Source: Acidobacteriaceae bacterium (GTDB taxonomy: Bacteria; Acidobacteriota; Terriglobia; Terriglobales; Acidobacteriaceae). From it: a DNA stretch of 64,000 nt. Both the position numbers and the translations under genes were made by a program. A model generated the notes under the pieces. It did not search any database, was not told the DNA's origin, and worked only from the letters and a program-made list of their open reading frames with translations. The DNA lies in assembly GCA_030041435.1 (NCBI GenBank), contig JASHNW010000090.1, positions 62,001 to 126,000 of the forward strand, read 5' to 3'. Numbering within the stretch: position 1 is the stretch's first letter; each line of letters begins with the position of its first letter. Positions 54,111 to 63,121 of the stretch are shown piece by piece.

Positions 54111-54640
54111 AAAAATTCAGGCACAAAGAGGCCTGAAGCTGACGGGCAGGACCGGTGGAGTTCGGTGAGCCAAAGGTGGGATTGGCGGGACTGCCGATGC
54201 CGTCGCCAAACTGGTGCGGCACCGGTCCCAGAAAATCGGCTGCGCGATAAACCTGGTCGATGCTCTGCACGTTGCGATGGTTCCACAGGTTGAACGCTTC
54301 CATGCTGGCCTCAGTGGAGAGGCGTTCGGACAGATGGAAGCTCCACTGCAGGCGCAGATCGCTGTCATAGGAGGAGCCGTCGCGACGCCGACGATCCCCG
54401 ATGGTCCCAGGCCCACCACGCAGTTCGGCTTGTCGAAATCGGGCACCAGCGGATTATTCATGGAGGTAAAGGCGGATGCGGCCTGCCACCCGACCATCAG
54501 GTCGCTGTAGTCCCAGGGGCCTGTGAAAAGGCCGAAGGCGGCGCGGACCACCTGTTTGCCTCCGCGCAGCGCATAGGCCAGACCGACGCGCGGCTGCAGG
54601 TTAGCGTAGTTCGTGGAGTTCATCGGTCCGACAACGTGAA
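54109..54640 (-). pseudogene. TonB-dependent (Oar-like) receptor C-terminal fragment, frameshifted
   Basis: The fragment reads as the end of an acidobacterial carboxypeptidase-regulatory-like TonB receptor, but over different frames. One frame (to about 54400) gives MNSTNYANLQPRVGLAYAL and AAFGLFTGPWDYSDL. A second (54303-54109) gives MEAFNLWNHRNVQSIDQVYR and ends in the outer-membrane-type C-terminus LQASLCLNF. A frameshift lies at about 54390-54420, and another break occurs near 54630, where FTLSD and MNST should join. About 85% of the gene is missing. The stop codon TAG uses bases of the IS5 right end. Confidence 0.78.
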
Positions 54641-54713
54641 AGTGAATCGAACGTGTTGGCGGGAATGTCTCTGACTCCCGCCTGGACTGAATCGGCAGAT
54701 CGACGATGTGGCC

Positions 54714-55358
54714 CTACATCCCCGACGTCTGAATCCCGGCAATCCGGTTCTTCGGCTCATAGCCGCTGAGCGCGAGGCGCTTACCGTGCAGACGGTGCGC
54801 TTCATCCGAAACCGAATGAACACCCGATGCGGTGACCCAGCGGTTGTAGAAGTTGAAGAGCGCGACCACCATGATCGTGTAGTAGATGGCCTCGTCGTTC
54901 CATCCGCAGATGCGGAGTTCGGCGATGTCCTGCTCGGTCATCTGCGGCAGATCTTTGGTCATACTGCGGGCAAAACGCAGCAGCGCCTTCTCCGCTTCCG
55001 GCAGCGGGGACGCTTCGAGATCGACAAGGACACTGTGCACCAGGTCCTCGCTGCCCAGCATCTCTGCGGCCACGGCCGCGTGCGACCGCCAGCAGAAATG
55101 GCATTCGTTCGTCCAGGAGGTGTAGGCAGCGATCAGCTCGCGCAGGCCTGCGCTGATGGGAGCCGGGCTGCGCATCACTCCTTCGGTGAAGCTCGCCAGG
55201 TGCGCAGTGACTTCCGGGCGGAACGCAAAGAGGTTCCAGATTTGCCAGTGCTCGCGGCCCGACGACTGTGCCATCCGAATCAGGTCCGCGTACGGGCTGG
55301 GCTGCGGATTGGCTTCCACTCCGGGGAGCCAGGTGGGAATCTGCTCAGTTGCTTTCAA
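54714..55358 (-). CDS. AhpD-like (carboxymuconolactone decarboxylase fold) peroxidase-related protein
   Basis: 214 residues from a TTG start at 55358 (AAGGAG at a good distance); no ATG upstream fits. The AhpD-type active site is NECHFCWRSHAAVAAEML (CxxC plus His, about residues 86-103) in an all-helical fold, with a C-terminal helix ELRICGWNDEAIYYTIMVVA typical of uncharacterised peroxidase-related enzymes. It is likely a thiol-based alkylhydroperoxidase. It overlaps the MFS transporter gene by 14 bp and is co-transcribed after it. A second AhpD-like gene lies beyond the transporter. Confidence 0.83.
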   Translation of the reverse strand: MKATEQIPTWLPGVEANPQPSPYADLIRMAQSSGREHWQIWNLFAFRPEVTAHLASFTEGVMRSPAPISAGLRELIAAYTSWTNECHFCWRSHAAVAAEMLGSEDLVHSVLVDLEASPLPEAEKALLRFARSMTKDLPQMTEQDIAELRICGWNDEAIYYTIMVVALFNFYNRWVTASGVHSVSDEAHRLHGKRLALSGYEPKNRIAGIQTSGM

Positions 55359-56697
55359 AGGCTGCTCCTTTTTCGGTGGTGAGGGCGGACTCCGCTATGT
55401 CGGCCGGCGACTCATCAGGCCGGTTCGTTTTCGAATCCGCGGATGGAGCGAATCGATAGGCGGGCAGCGCCAGCATGGCGGCAGCGCCAGCGATGGTGAC
55501 TCCGCAAAAGACGTTGAGAATCCCGGTGTACGATCCGGTCCTGTCGTAGACGCGGCCCAGTGCGAGGGGCGCGATGGCGCCTGCGACAGCATAGGCGCTG
55601 TAGACCAGGCCGTAGAGCGTGGAAAACGAGCGCATGCCGAAGTAGCGGCGCAGCATGTAGGGAATGAGATCGAGTTCGCAGCCACCGCCAAGGCCGGCGA
55701 CGAACGCCGCCGGAGCCGCGGCGGAGAACGACTGCGCATGCGCCAGCAGGAAGATTCCCCCGCCGCTGGCGAGCAGCGAGGCGAGTGCAATGTGGGAACC
55801 CTCGAGGAAATCGAGCAGCCAGCCCAGCACAAAGCGGCCGGTGAGACTGGATATGCCGAGCAGCGACGCCGTAAAGGCGATGTCCCGAGGGCTGAGGCGG
55901 TGGTCGCTCAACATGGGTGCGAGATGGGCAAGCGTTCCATTTTCGCTCAGCGACAGGGCGCACACGCCCATTGCCAGGAGCCAGAAGCTGCGGGATTGAA
56001 GCGCCTCGGACCAGCGCAGGCCGGCTACCTGCGCGGATCGCGCGGGGCCGGTGGCGCGGTGAAACGACGCCGCTCGCGGCGATCGCGCAAACAACAGGGT
56101 GAGCGGAGTTCCAGCGAGGAGTGGCAGCGCGGCCAGAGCCAGGTAGGTGGTCCTCCAGCCGTAGGCGGCGAGGAGATGCTCGACCAGCGGAGGAACCACA
56201 AACGATCCCACGCCCGAACCGGCCACAACAATCGAGAGCGCCGCGCCCAGGCGCCGGTCAAACCAGGCTGCGACGATGCGCGCATAGCCCAGCTGGTAAG
56301 TTCCGGCGCCGGCGACGCCGATGACGACTGCGCTCGAATAGAACTGAACCAGGTTCGGGGTGAGAAAGGCAAGCGAAGCGATACCGAGGCCGAAGACCGC
56401 CATAAAGCCGGCGATCAGCCTGCGCGGATCGAAGCGGTCGAACAGCTTGCCGATGCCGGGGGAGCAAATTGCAACCGAGATCGCGGCCAGGCTGAAGGCC
56501 TGCGCAATCTGTTCCCGATTCCAGCCGAATTGCTGCTGCAGAGGCTTCACCATGAAGCTGAAGCTGTAGATGAACACGGTGGCGAAGCCGGTGAGCACGC
56601 CGATATGGCAAACGACGGCCACACGCCAGCCCGGGTATCCAGGGCTGTTTTCGGCAGAGCGCACAGGGGTACGGCCCGGCATGTTTGTCAGAACCAT
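55345..56697 (-). CDS. MFS transporter (oxalate/formate antiporter / monocarboxylate-like)
   Basis: 450 residues, 12 helices. The N-terminal GWRVAVVCHIGVLTGFATVF and FMVKPLQQQFGWNREQIAQA are typical of OFA/monocarboxylate porters. The motif after TM2 is GIGKLFDRFDPRRLIAG, and helix 4 has GVAGAGTYQLGYARIVAAWF. The second half shows SLTGRFVLGWLLD and SFSTLYGLVYSAYAVAGAIA. It probably moves a small organic acid. It is the first gene of a two-gene operon with the AhpD-like protein and is divergent from another AhpD-like gene, suggesting a shared substrate pathway. Confidence 0.87.
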   Translation of the reverse strand: MVLTNMPGRTPVRSAENSPGYPGWRVAVVCHIGVLTGFATVFIYSFSFMVKPLQQQFGWNREQIAQAFSLAAISVAICSPGIGKLFDRFDPRRLIAGFMAVFGLGIASLAFLTPNLVQFYSSAVVIGVAGAGTYQLGYARIVAAWFDRRLGAALSIVVAGSGVGSFVVPPLVEHLLAAYGWRTTYLALAALPLLAGTPLTLLFARSPRAASFHRATGPARSAQVAGLRWSEALQSRSFWLLAMGVCALSLSENGTLAHLAPMLSDHRLSPRDIAFTASLLGISSLTGRFVLGWLLDFLEGSHIALASLLASGGGIFLLAHAQSFSAAAPAAFVAGLGGGCELDLIPYMLRRYFGMRSFSTLYGLVYSAYAVAGAIAPLALGRVYDRTGSYTGILNVFCGVTIAGAAAMLALPAYRFAPSADSKTNRPDESPADIAESALTTEKGAAFESN

Positions 56698-56916
56698 CAG
56701 CGCAGAAGTTTAAGGGCCCCGGGGATCAGGACGCGCGAGCCGGATTATGGAGGACCGGCGGTGCGGTTCACAACCGCAGGAGTGTCGGCATTTTTCTCCA
56801 TCTTTCGAACGATGCGCGCAATCCGTCGTTTTCTTAGCATTCCCATGCGGACTGCAGCCGCCCTTTGCGGGTCTCCAGGCGGAAACCTCCGCGACCACCG
56901 ACAGGAGTTGCTTCGC

Positions 56917-57501
56917 ATGGCGTGGATTGAATTGCCGATTGCCCCGGAACTCGGCCGCGAATTTCCCGGCATTGTCGGGCCCATGACGTTTCGCCCGGAA
57001 ACCGCCGCTCCGCTCAATGAGCTGGTGAACATTCTGCTGCGCGGAGAAAGCACCCTTTCGCCCGGCGAACGCGAGCTGATCGCCACGCATGTTTCGTGGC
57101 GCAACGACTGTTTCTTTTGCCAGACCATTCACGGAGCTGTGGCCGCGGCACAGCTCAACCACGACGAAGAACTCGTGCAGCAGGCGAAAAGGGACTGGCT
57201 TCACGCGGAGATTTCTCCGAAGCTGAAGGCGCTGCTGAACATTGCCGGCAAAGTGCAGCAGGGAGGTAAATACGTCGGGGAAGAGGACATCGCTGCCGCC
57301 CGCCAGCTCGGCGCAACGGATCGGGAGATCCACGACACCGTGCTGATCGCCGCCGTCTTCTGTATGTGCAACCGGTACGTCGACGGCCTGGGCACCTGGG
57401 CTCCGCAGGATCCGGACATTTATCGTGCCCGGGCGGCCCAAATCGTAGAGCACGGGTATTCGGCGGTCACAGAGACTGCTGCAGCTCAGGTCGTGCGCTG
57501 A
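56917..57501 (+). CDS. AhpD-like (carboxymuconolactone decarboxylase fold) protein, second copy
   Basis: 194 residues from the ATG at 56917 (ACAGGAG 9 nt upstream). The active-site motif is NDCFFCQTIHGAVAAAQLN (CxxC and His, about residues 69-87), with a C-terminal EIHDTVLIAAVFCMCNRYVD helix pair. It belongs to the same class as the protein at 54714 but is clearly diverged. It is likely a peroxidatic thiol enzyme. It is divergent from the MFS operon with a 219-bp shared upstream region in which I see no clear operator. Confidence 0.83.
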   Translation: MAWIELPIAPELGREFPGIVGPMTFRPETAAPLNELVNILLRGESTLSPGERELIATHVSWRNDCFFCQTIHGAVAAAQLNHDEELVQQAKRDWLHAEISPKLKALLNIAGKVQQGGKYVGEEDIAAARQLGATDREIHDTVLIAAVFCMCNRYVDGLGTWAPQDPDIYRARAAQIVEHGYSAVTETAAAQVVR

Positions 57502-57652
57502 AAGCCGGCTTCAGCCACGGCTGCAATCTCGGCGTCAACCAACGAACAGCACCCGCGCCATTTCGGCGCCTCGCCTTATTTCATTTCGGAATCGATCACG
57601 CCGGACAACGGGCACTCGCTGCGAGGAGAATTGGGGGCAGGATTCGGAATCG

Positions 57653-59026
57653 TCACGGTGTTTGCAGCGCAATCGCGAAACAGCATCCACGATCGGATGG
57701 TTCAAACGAAAGATCTCCGCCAAAACTCTTCATCAGGGCACGAGAGACATAAAGTCCAAGACCTGTGGCTTTGGCATCGCGCTGAAAGGGGCGGAATAAC
57801 ATTTGCGGCTCGGAAATCCCGGGTCCGGTATCTTCAACCCGGACGATGACGCACCCGGAGTTGCGGCGCACGCTCACTCTGATTCGCTTTTCAGAGGAGG
57901 ATTCAAGCGCCTGTCGGCTGTTCTTCACCAGATTCAGAAAAACCTGGACCAGCCCGTAACGGTCGGCCCAAACGGAGGGAGGGAGATCGGTCACTTCCCA
58001 GTCGAGCTCGATTCCGGAATTGCGGCAAATGGTTTCGATCAGCAGGCGGACTTCGTCCATAAGGGGAGCCAGTTCGACCAGCTGGCGTTCGTGCTCCGTA
58101 CTACTCGACAGTTCGAGTGCGGACAATTTTTCGAGGCCATGAATGACCGTGCCCAGCGCATCAAAGTCTTCGTTGTCCTTCAGAGCCGGGACGCGGGCCA
58201 GGTTCTGGTGCAGGACCAAAGCTGCTCCTGCCATGTTCCTGATCTCGTGCGAGACTGCGCTGATGAGAATTCTGGCGTTCTTGAGCAGGTAATCAAGGCT
58301 CAGGTCCTCCCGGCTGCACAGTTCCTCGGAAAGATCGACGACAATGGCCGCCAGCTGATTGCCGGACTCCGAGTTATAGGTCGAAAACCACGTTCCTGCG
58401 AGGAAAGCTTCTCCATCGGCTCGGCGCGCCCGGCATTGAAGGGCGGTACGGTAAAGGCGCGACTGGCCATGACGCAGAGCAGAGGAAAGCGCCGGGATGA
58501 AGTTCTCGATCTGCTGGCCCTTCAGGTCAGCGCCTTTGGCGCCAAGCAGTTCGCGTGCCGCCTCGTTGGCCAGCAGAATTTCGCCTGAGGAGCCCACAGT
58601 GAGAATCGCGGCAGGACTGCTGGCGACCAGCATCCGGAGTTGGTCCTCCGCTTCCCGGCGCTGCTGAATCTGGCGTTCGAGCTCATCGAGATGAACGAGC
58701 ACCATGCGCCGATTTCGCAGGAGTTCAAACATGAACAATCCGGTGCCGGCAAAACCCAGCCAGGAAAAGATAAGACGCGGAATCGCACTGTCGAAGGGGA
58801 GATTGCTAAACACCTCCTGCAGCAGAGTGAAGCCGGAAGCGACGCAGACAATCTGCCATCTGCGGAAGATCCCGCTCACCAGCATCACGGGAAAAAGGTA
58901 GAGGAAGCCGATCGAGATGTAGGGTCTCGTATACCAGTCCACCGCGGCGATCAGACCGGTCAAAATGGCCGCGAGGGCGAGCAGAACTCGTCGATTGGAA
59001 CGGGAGTAGAGTGCAAGTGCATCCAT
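57653..59026 (-). CDS. PAS-domain sensor histidine kinase
   Basis: 457 residues. Three or four N-terminal membrane helices (about 12-105: VLLALAAILTGLIAAVDWYT, YISIGFLYLFPVMLVSGIF, LIFSWLGFAGTGLFMFEL) precede a coiled coil, a PAS domain (LRMLVASSPAAILTVGSSGE, LANEAARELLGAKG), a HisKA-like helix with the phospho-acceptor in ISAVSHEIRNMAG (about 257), and a HATPase domain: N-box VFLNLVKNSRQAL, G1 VEDTGPGIS and G2 ATGLGLYVSRAL. Its partner is probably the divergent NarL-type regulator at 59204. Confidence 0.9.
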   Translation of the reverse strand: MDALALYSRSNRRVLLALAAILTGLIAAVDWYTRPYISIGFLYLFPVMLVSGIFRRWQIVCVASGFTLLQEVFSNLPFDSAIPRLIFSWLGFAGTGLFMFELLRNRRMVLVHLDELERQIQQRREAEDQLRMLVASSPAAILTVGSSGEILLANEAARELLGAKGADLKGQQIENFIPALSSALRHGQSRLYRTALQCRARRADGEAFLAGTWFSTYNSESGNQLAAIVVDLSEELCSREDLSLDYLLKNARILISAVSHEIRNMAGAALVLHQNLARVPALKDNEDFDALGTVIHGLEKLSALELSSSTEHERQLVELAPLMDEVRLLIETICRNSGIELDWEVTDLPPSVWADRYGLVQVFLNLVKNSRQALESSSEKRIRVSVRRNSGCVIVRVEDTGPGISEPQMLFRPFQRDAKATGLGLYVSRALMKSFGGDLSFEPSDRGCCFAIALQTP

Positions 59027-59203
59027 AAAGCGCGCCTATGCCCGGCTGGCGGAGCAAAGTGTCACAGTGAGCTTCGGGCCGGTTGATCCAATGCTAATCG
59101 GTGCCAAATCGCCCAACCACCTGGCGGCGCTCTTTGACAGCCGGCTTCGCTTCGCCCAATCAATAGATTTTGTCGTGGCGTAAGATAAGCTGCGGATTGT
59201 GCA

Positions 59204-59887
59204 ATGAACGAGAACCCAATCGACGAAGTCCGCCTCCTGGTTGTCGACGACCATGCTCTTTTTCGGGAGGGCCTGGTTCGGCTGCTGGCGGCCGAGCCTG
59301 GCTTTCGGGTGGTCGCAAAATGCGCGCACCTCGCGGAGGCGATCGATGTGCTCGACCGGGAATCCGTCGACGTTGTGTTGCTGGACTTCGACCTTGATAC
59401 CGAGCAGGGTTCGCGGCTGGTAGAGGAGATTCGGCGCAGAGAATTGCCGACTCGCGTGTTGATGGTGACGGCGGGAATGACCCGCCAGGGAATGCTGGAC
59501 ATTCTCAACCGTGGGGCAGTGGGGATCTTCCTCAAATACAGCCAGCCATCTCAGCTGGCCGAGGCCATACGAAGGGTGATGGCGGGGGAAATGTGGCTCG
59601 ATCCGGGCGCAGTCAAGCCGATAGTGGACAGCGCCATTCGCAACCCGTCTCAGGAGGCAGCTTCGTTCACCCTGACCGGCCGCGAGAAGGACGTCCTCAG
59701 AGGCGTTCTCGAGGGTGCGAGCAATAAGATCATCGCGGATACGCTTCATGTTTCCGAAAGCTCGGTCAAGGCGACACTGCAGCAGCTCTTCACGAAAACG
59801 GGCGTGCGCACCCGCAGCCAACTGGTGCGAATCGCTCTGGAGGCGCACCCTCAGGACTGGCTGGCCGACGATGCAAAAGCCGTGTGA
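59204..59887 (+). CDS. NarL/LuxR-family response regulator
   Basis: 227 residues. The receiver domain has acidic residues in VRLLVVDDHALFREGLVRLL, the phospho-Asp in VDVVLLDFDLD (about 60), Thr in LMVTAG and Lys in GIFLKYSQP. The LuxR-type helix-turn-helix is LTGREKDVLRGVLEGASNKI, continuing IADTLHVSESSVKATLQQLF. It is divergent from the histidine kinase (177-bp gap) and convergent with the RND pump gene. Kinase, regulator and pump could form a functional unit, although the pump promoter lies outside the window. Confidence 0.92.
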   Translation: MNENPIDEVRLLVVDDHALFREGLVRLLAAEPGFRVVAKCAHLAEAIDVLDRESVDVVLLDFDLDTEQGSRLVEEIRRRELPTRVLMVTAGMTRQGMLDILNRGAVGIFLKYSQPSQLAEAIRRVMAGEMWLDPGAVKPIVDSAIRNPSQEAASFTLTGREKDVLRGVLEGASNKIIADTLHVSESSVKATLQQLFTKTGVRTRSQLVRIALEAHPQDWLADDAKAV

Positions 59888-59977
59888 CTCCGGCATGCGA
59901 GGCGCATCTGCCTTGCTTTGGCTCCAATTCTTCAGATCGCAGTCCACCTTTCCTTCGCCTTGCAGCTGCGAACGGCC

Positions 59978-62900
59978 TCAGTTCTCGAACTCCATCTCGG
60001 GCGGGGGTAGGACATCCTTTTCGCGCGCGATCCAGACGTAAAGCGTCGGCAAAAGGAAGATGCTCATCGCCAAATCCGCGACCAGACCTCCGACGATGAC
60101 AATCGCGAAAGGCCGTTGCGAGTCCGAACCGATGCCGTGCGACATAGCTGCGGGCAGCAGACCCAGCGTGGCCACCAGCATCGTCATCATGATGGGACGA
60201 AGGCGAAGGACCGCGCCCTCCACGGCTGCATCCTCCACCGTGTCGCCGCGCGCTCGCAGCTGGTTGATGTACTCCAGCATGATGACGCCGGTCTGCACCG
60301 ACACGCCGAACAGCGCGAGGAATCCCACCTCGGAAGAAACGCTGAAATTTGTGTGGGTAATGAGCAGCACCAGCAGCCCGCCGATGCTGGCCATGGCCAC
60401 TGTCGCCAAAATGAGAATCGTCCACTTAAACGACCGGTACATCGAGTAGAGAATGATGAAGATCAGCAACACGGTGATGGGCACGATGATGGCCATCCGT
60501 TTCTCAGCCCGCACCTCGCTCTGGTATTCACCCTCCCAGCTAATCTGGTAGCCGCGCGGTAGTTTCACCTGAGCGCTGACTCTCTGAATTGCCTCGCGGA
60601 CCGTATCGCCCAAAGCGCGGCCGCGCACACTGTACTTGATGGCCACGTAGCGCTGGTTGTTCTCCCGGTAGATTTCCGACCCTTCGTCTGCTTCCCGAAT
60701 GTTGCACAGCTGAGCGAGTGAAACACGCTCGCCGCCAGGCGCGAGCAGCCGGATATTCCCGATCGCTTCCTCGGTATCCCGGTAATTCGGCAGATAGCGC
60801 AGCGTCAAGTTGTACACTTGCTCGCCGCGCAGCACCTGCGTGAGTGCCGTTCCGCCGACAGCCGTCTGCACCGCGTCCTGCACGTCGGCGACATTGATGC
60901 CCCAGCGCGCGGCCCGAGTGCGATCTACCTGAATGTCGAGGTCCGGTTGTCCGGTAACCTGCAGTACGCCCAGGTCCGCAATCCCCGGCACGCCGCTCAT
61001 CACCCCGGCAACATGATCGGCGATGTCCTCCAGGGTGTGCAGATCGCTGCCGTACACCTTGGTAGCCAGCTCGCCCTTCACGCCGCTAACCGCCTCTTCC
61101 ATGTTGTCTTCAATGGGTTGCGAAAAGCCCCAGATCACAGTGGGAAAGCGCTTCTCCAGTTCGTAGTTCATCGCGGCGATCAGGTTGTCCTCATTGCCGC
61201 GGAATACAGGCCGCCATTCCTGCTTCGGCTTCAGGCCGACAAAGTATTCCGTGTTGAAGAAACCGGTGTGATCGGTCCCGTCATCCGGGCGTCCGGTCTG
61301 GCTCGTGCACTCGGTCGTCTCGGGAAAAGAGCAGAGGATGATGCGCGCCTGGTCAGCCAACTGGATGCTCTCCGTCGGCCCCACGCTCTGGTTAAGCTCC
61401 CCGCGCACCCAAAGCGCACCCTCGTCCAGGTGGGGAAGAAACTCCGATCCGATCACGCCGCTGAAGGCAAGATAGGCGGCCACCAGTAAACCGAGCAAGC
61501 CACAGCCAATGGTGAAGCGGTGGTGATGGATGGCCCAGCGGACACCGTGTCGATAACGTGTGCGCAGGAATTCCATTACCGGGTTCTTCCACTCTTTCGC
61601 TCCCTTGCTGAACATGAAACTGGAAAGAACGGGCGCGAGAATTATGGAGAAAAGCAGTGCGCCGAGCAAAGCGAACGCCACGGTCCATGCCATGGGATGA
61701 AAGAGCCGTCCCTCCACAGCCTGCAGCGTGAAAATGGGCAGATAGGCGGTGATGATGATCGCAATGGCATAAAAAACAGGACGCTGCACCTCGTGCGCAG
61801 CTTCGGCGATGCGCATCTGGACAGGACGTCCGTTCTCTTCCTGCTTGTGCGCCAGATGCCGAACAATGTTTTCCACCATGACCACGGTGCCGTCGACGAC
61901 CATGCCGAAGTCGAGGGCGCCCAGCGAAAGCAGGTTGGCGGGAATTTGTTTCAGGTCCAGACAGATGGCGGCGAAAAGCAGGGAAAACGGTATGGTCAGC
62001 GCCACGATCAACGCGCCGCGCACATTGCCCAGGAAGAGAAACAGAATGATCACAACCAGAACGATGCCTTCGCCCAGATTGTGCAGCACGGTATGAGTCG
62101 TGAAGCGAAGCAGATCGCTGCGATCGATGAAGGGGTGAATCGTAACGCCCTTCGGTAAGATCTGCGTGTTCAGCTCCTTCACCATTCTGTGAACAGCGTC
62201 GAGGACCGGCTGGGCGTCGGCACCTTTTTGCAGGCAGAGAATGCCTGAGACCACATCGTTGTTGTCGACCAGCTTGCCGTCCTTGCGGTGGTAGGCGTCG
62301 CCGAACTGGCCCAGCCGGATCATCGGCCCCTGCTCCACAACGCCAAGGTCTTTGATCCGGATCGGCGTTCCCGCCTTTTGCGTCACCACTGTGCTGCCGA
62401 TATCCTGGATATCGCGGACAAGGCCGACTTCGCGCACGTTGATTTGCTGCTCGCCGTCCTGAATGAAGCTGCCGCCGCCGTTCACGTTGTTATTGGTGAG
62501 CTGCTGCTCGATCTGCGGCAGGCTAAGACCATAGTCGACCAGCTTGTCAGGATCGAGCCGCACCTGATATTCACGCGTCGGCCCCCCGAAGGGGTTGGTA
62601 TCCACGACGCCAGGCACCGACTTGAGATATTTCTGCACCACCCAGTCATCGAGTGACTTCAGGTTCATCACGTCGTAGTTGGGGTTGGTGCTGCGCAGGA
62701 TATAGAAGTAAATCTGACCGACGGGGCTCCAGTCGGTGCCCATCTGCGGCACCACGCCCGGTGGCAACGTGACCTGCGAGAGCCGCTCCAGCACGCGTTC
62801 GCGGTTCTCAAAATTCGTGGTTTCATCGCCGAAGACCAGCTCCACCGTGGAAAGACCGAAGATCGACCACGAACGGACGTGTGCCACGCCCGGCACGCCG

Positions 62901-63121
62901 TTCATCACGGTTTCGAGGGGGATGGTGACCTGCTGCTCGATCTGCTCCGCGGAGATGCCCGGCCATTGCGCGATGATGTCGACGTAGTTGTTGGCCACGT
63001 CCGGATAGGCCTCGACTGGCAGCCGCTCGAAGGACACGATGCCCCAGGCAAAGAGCAGAATCCCGAAGGCCAGCACCAGAAACTTATTCTGAAGGGCAAA
63101 GTCGACAATTCTTCGGATCAT
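59978..63121 (-). CDS. CusA/CzcA-type RND efflux pump, inner-membrane subunit (second system)
   Basis: 1047 residues, full length. TM1 spans FLVLAFGILLFAWGIVSF, followed by ERLPVEAYPDVANNYVDI. The HME proton-relay motif LDFGMVVDGTVVMVENIVRH in TM4 keeps two Asp and Glu. Periplasmic docking and pore domains and a second six-helix block (YMYRSFKWTILILATVAMAS to the C-terminus) follow. Its start overlaps the adaptor end by 4 bp. Sequence differs markedly from the pump at 856 (for example VVDGTVVMVEN against LVDASIVVLES), so these are two separate systems. The metal is not known. Confidence 0.94.
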   Translation of the reverse strand: MIRRIVDFALQNKFLVLAFGILLFAWGIVSFERLPVEAYPDVANNYVDIIAQWPGISAEQIEQQVTIPLETVMNGVPGVAHVRSWSIFGLSTVELVFGDETTNFENRERVLERLSQVTLPPGVVPQMGTDWSPVGQIYFYILRSTNPNYDVMNLKSLDDWVVQKYLKSVPGVVDTNPFGGPTREYQVRLDPDKLVDYGLSLPQIEQQLTNNNVNGGGSFIQDGEQQINVREVGLVRDIQDIGSTVVTQKAGTPIRIKDLGVVEQGPMIRLGQFGDAYHRKDGKLVDNNDVVSGILCLQKGADAQPVLDAVHRMVKELNTQILPKGVTIHPFIDRSDLLRFTTHTVLHNLGEGIVLVVIILFLFLGNVRGALIVALTIPFSLLFAAICLDLKQIPANLLSLGALDFGMVVDGTVVMVENIVRHLAHKQEENGRPVQMRIAEAAHEVQRPVFYAIAIIITAYLPIFTLQAVEGRLFHPMAWTVAFALLGALLFSIILAPVLSSFMFSKGAKEWKNPVMEFLRTRYRHGVRWAIHHHRFTIGCGLLGLLVAAYLAFSGVIGSEFLPHLDEGALWVRGELNQSVGPTESIQLADQARIILCSFPETTECTSQTGRPDDGTDHTGFFNTEYFVGLKPKQEWRPVFRGNEDNLIAAMNYELEKRFPTVIWGFSQPIEDNMEEAVSGVKGELATKVYGSDLHTLEDIADHVAGVMSGVPGIADLGVLQVTGQPDLDIQVDRTRAARWGINVADVQDAVQTAVGGTALTQVLRGEQVYNLTLRYLPNYRDTEEAIGNIRLLAPGGERVSLAQLCNIREADEGSEIYRENNQRYVAIKYSVRGRALGDTVREAIQRVSAQVKLPRGYQISWEGEYQSEVRAEKRMAIIVPITVLLIFIILYSMYRSFKWTILILATVAMASIGGLLVLLITHTNFSVSSEVGFLALFGVSVQTGVIMLEYINQLRARGDTVEDAAVEGAVLRLRPIMMTMLVATLGLLPAAMSHGIGSDSQRPFAIVIVGGLVADLAMSIFLLPTLYVWIAREKDVLPPPEMEFEN

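Noticed and set aside
55156-56910. Long in-frame extension upstream of the second AhpD-like gene
   Set aside because: It is antisense to the MFS transporter; the ATG at 56917 with ACAGGAG gives the normal domain.
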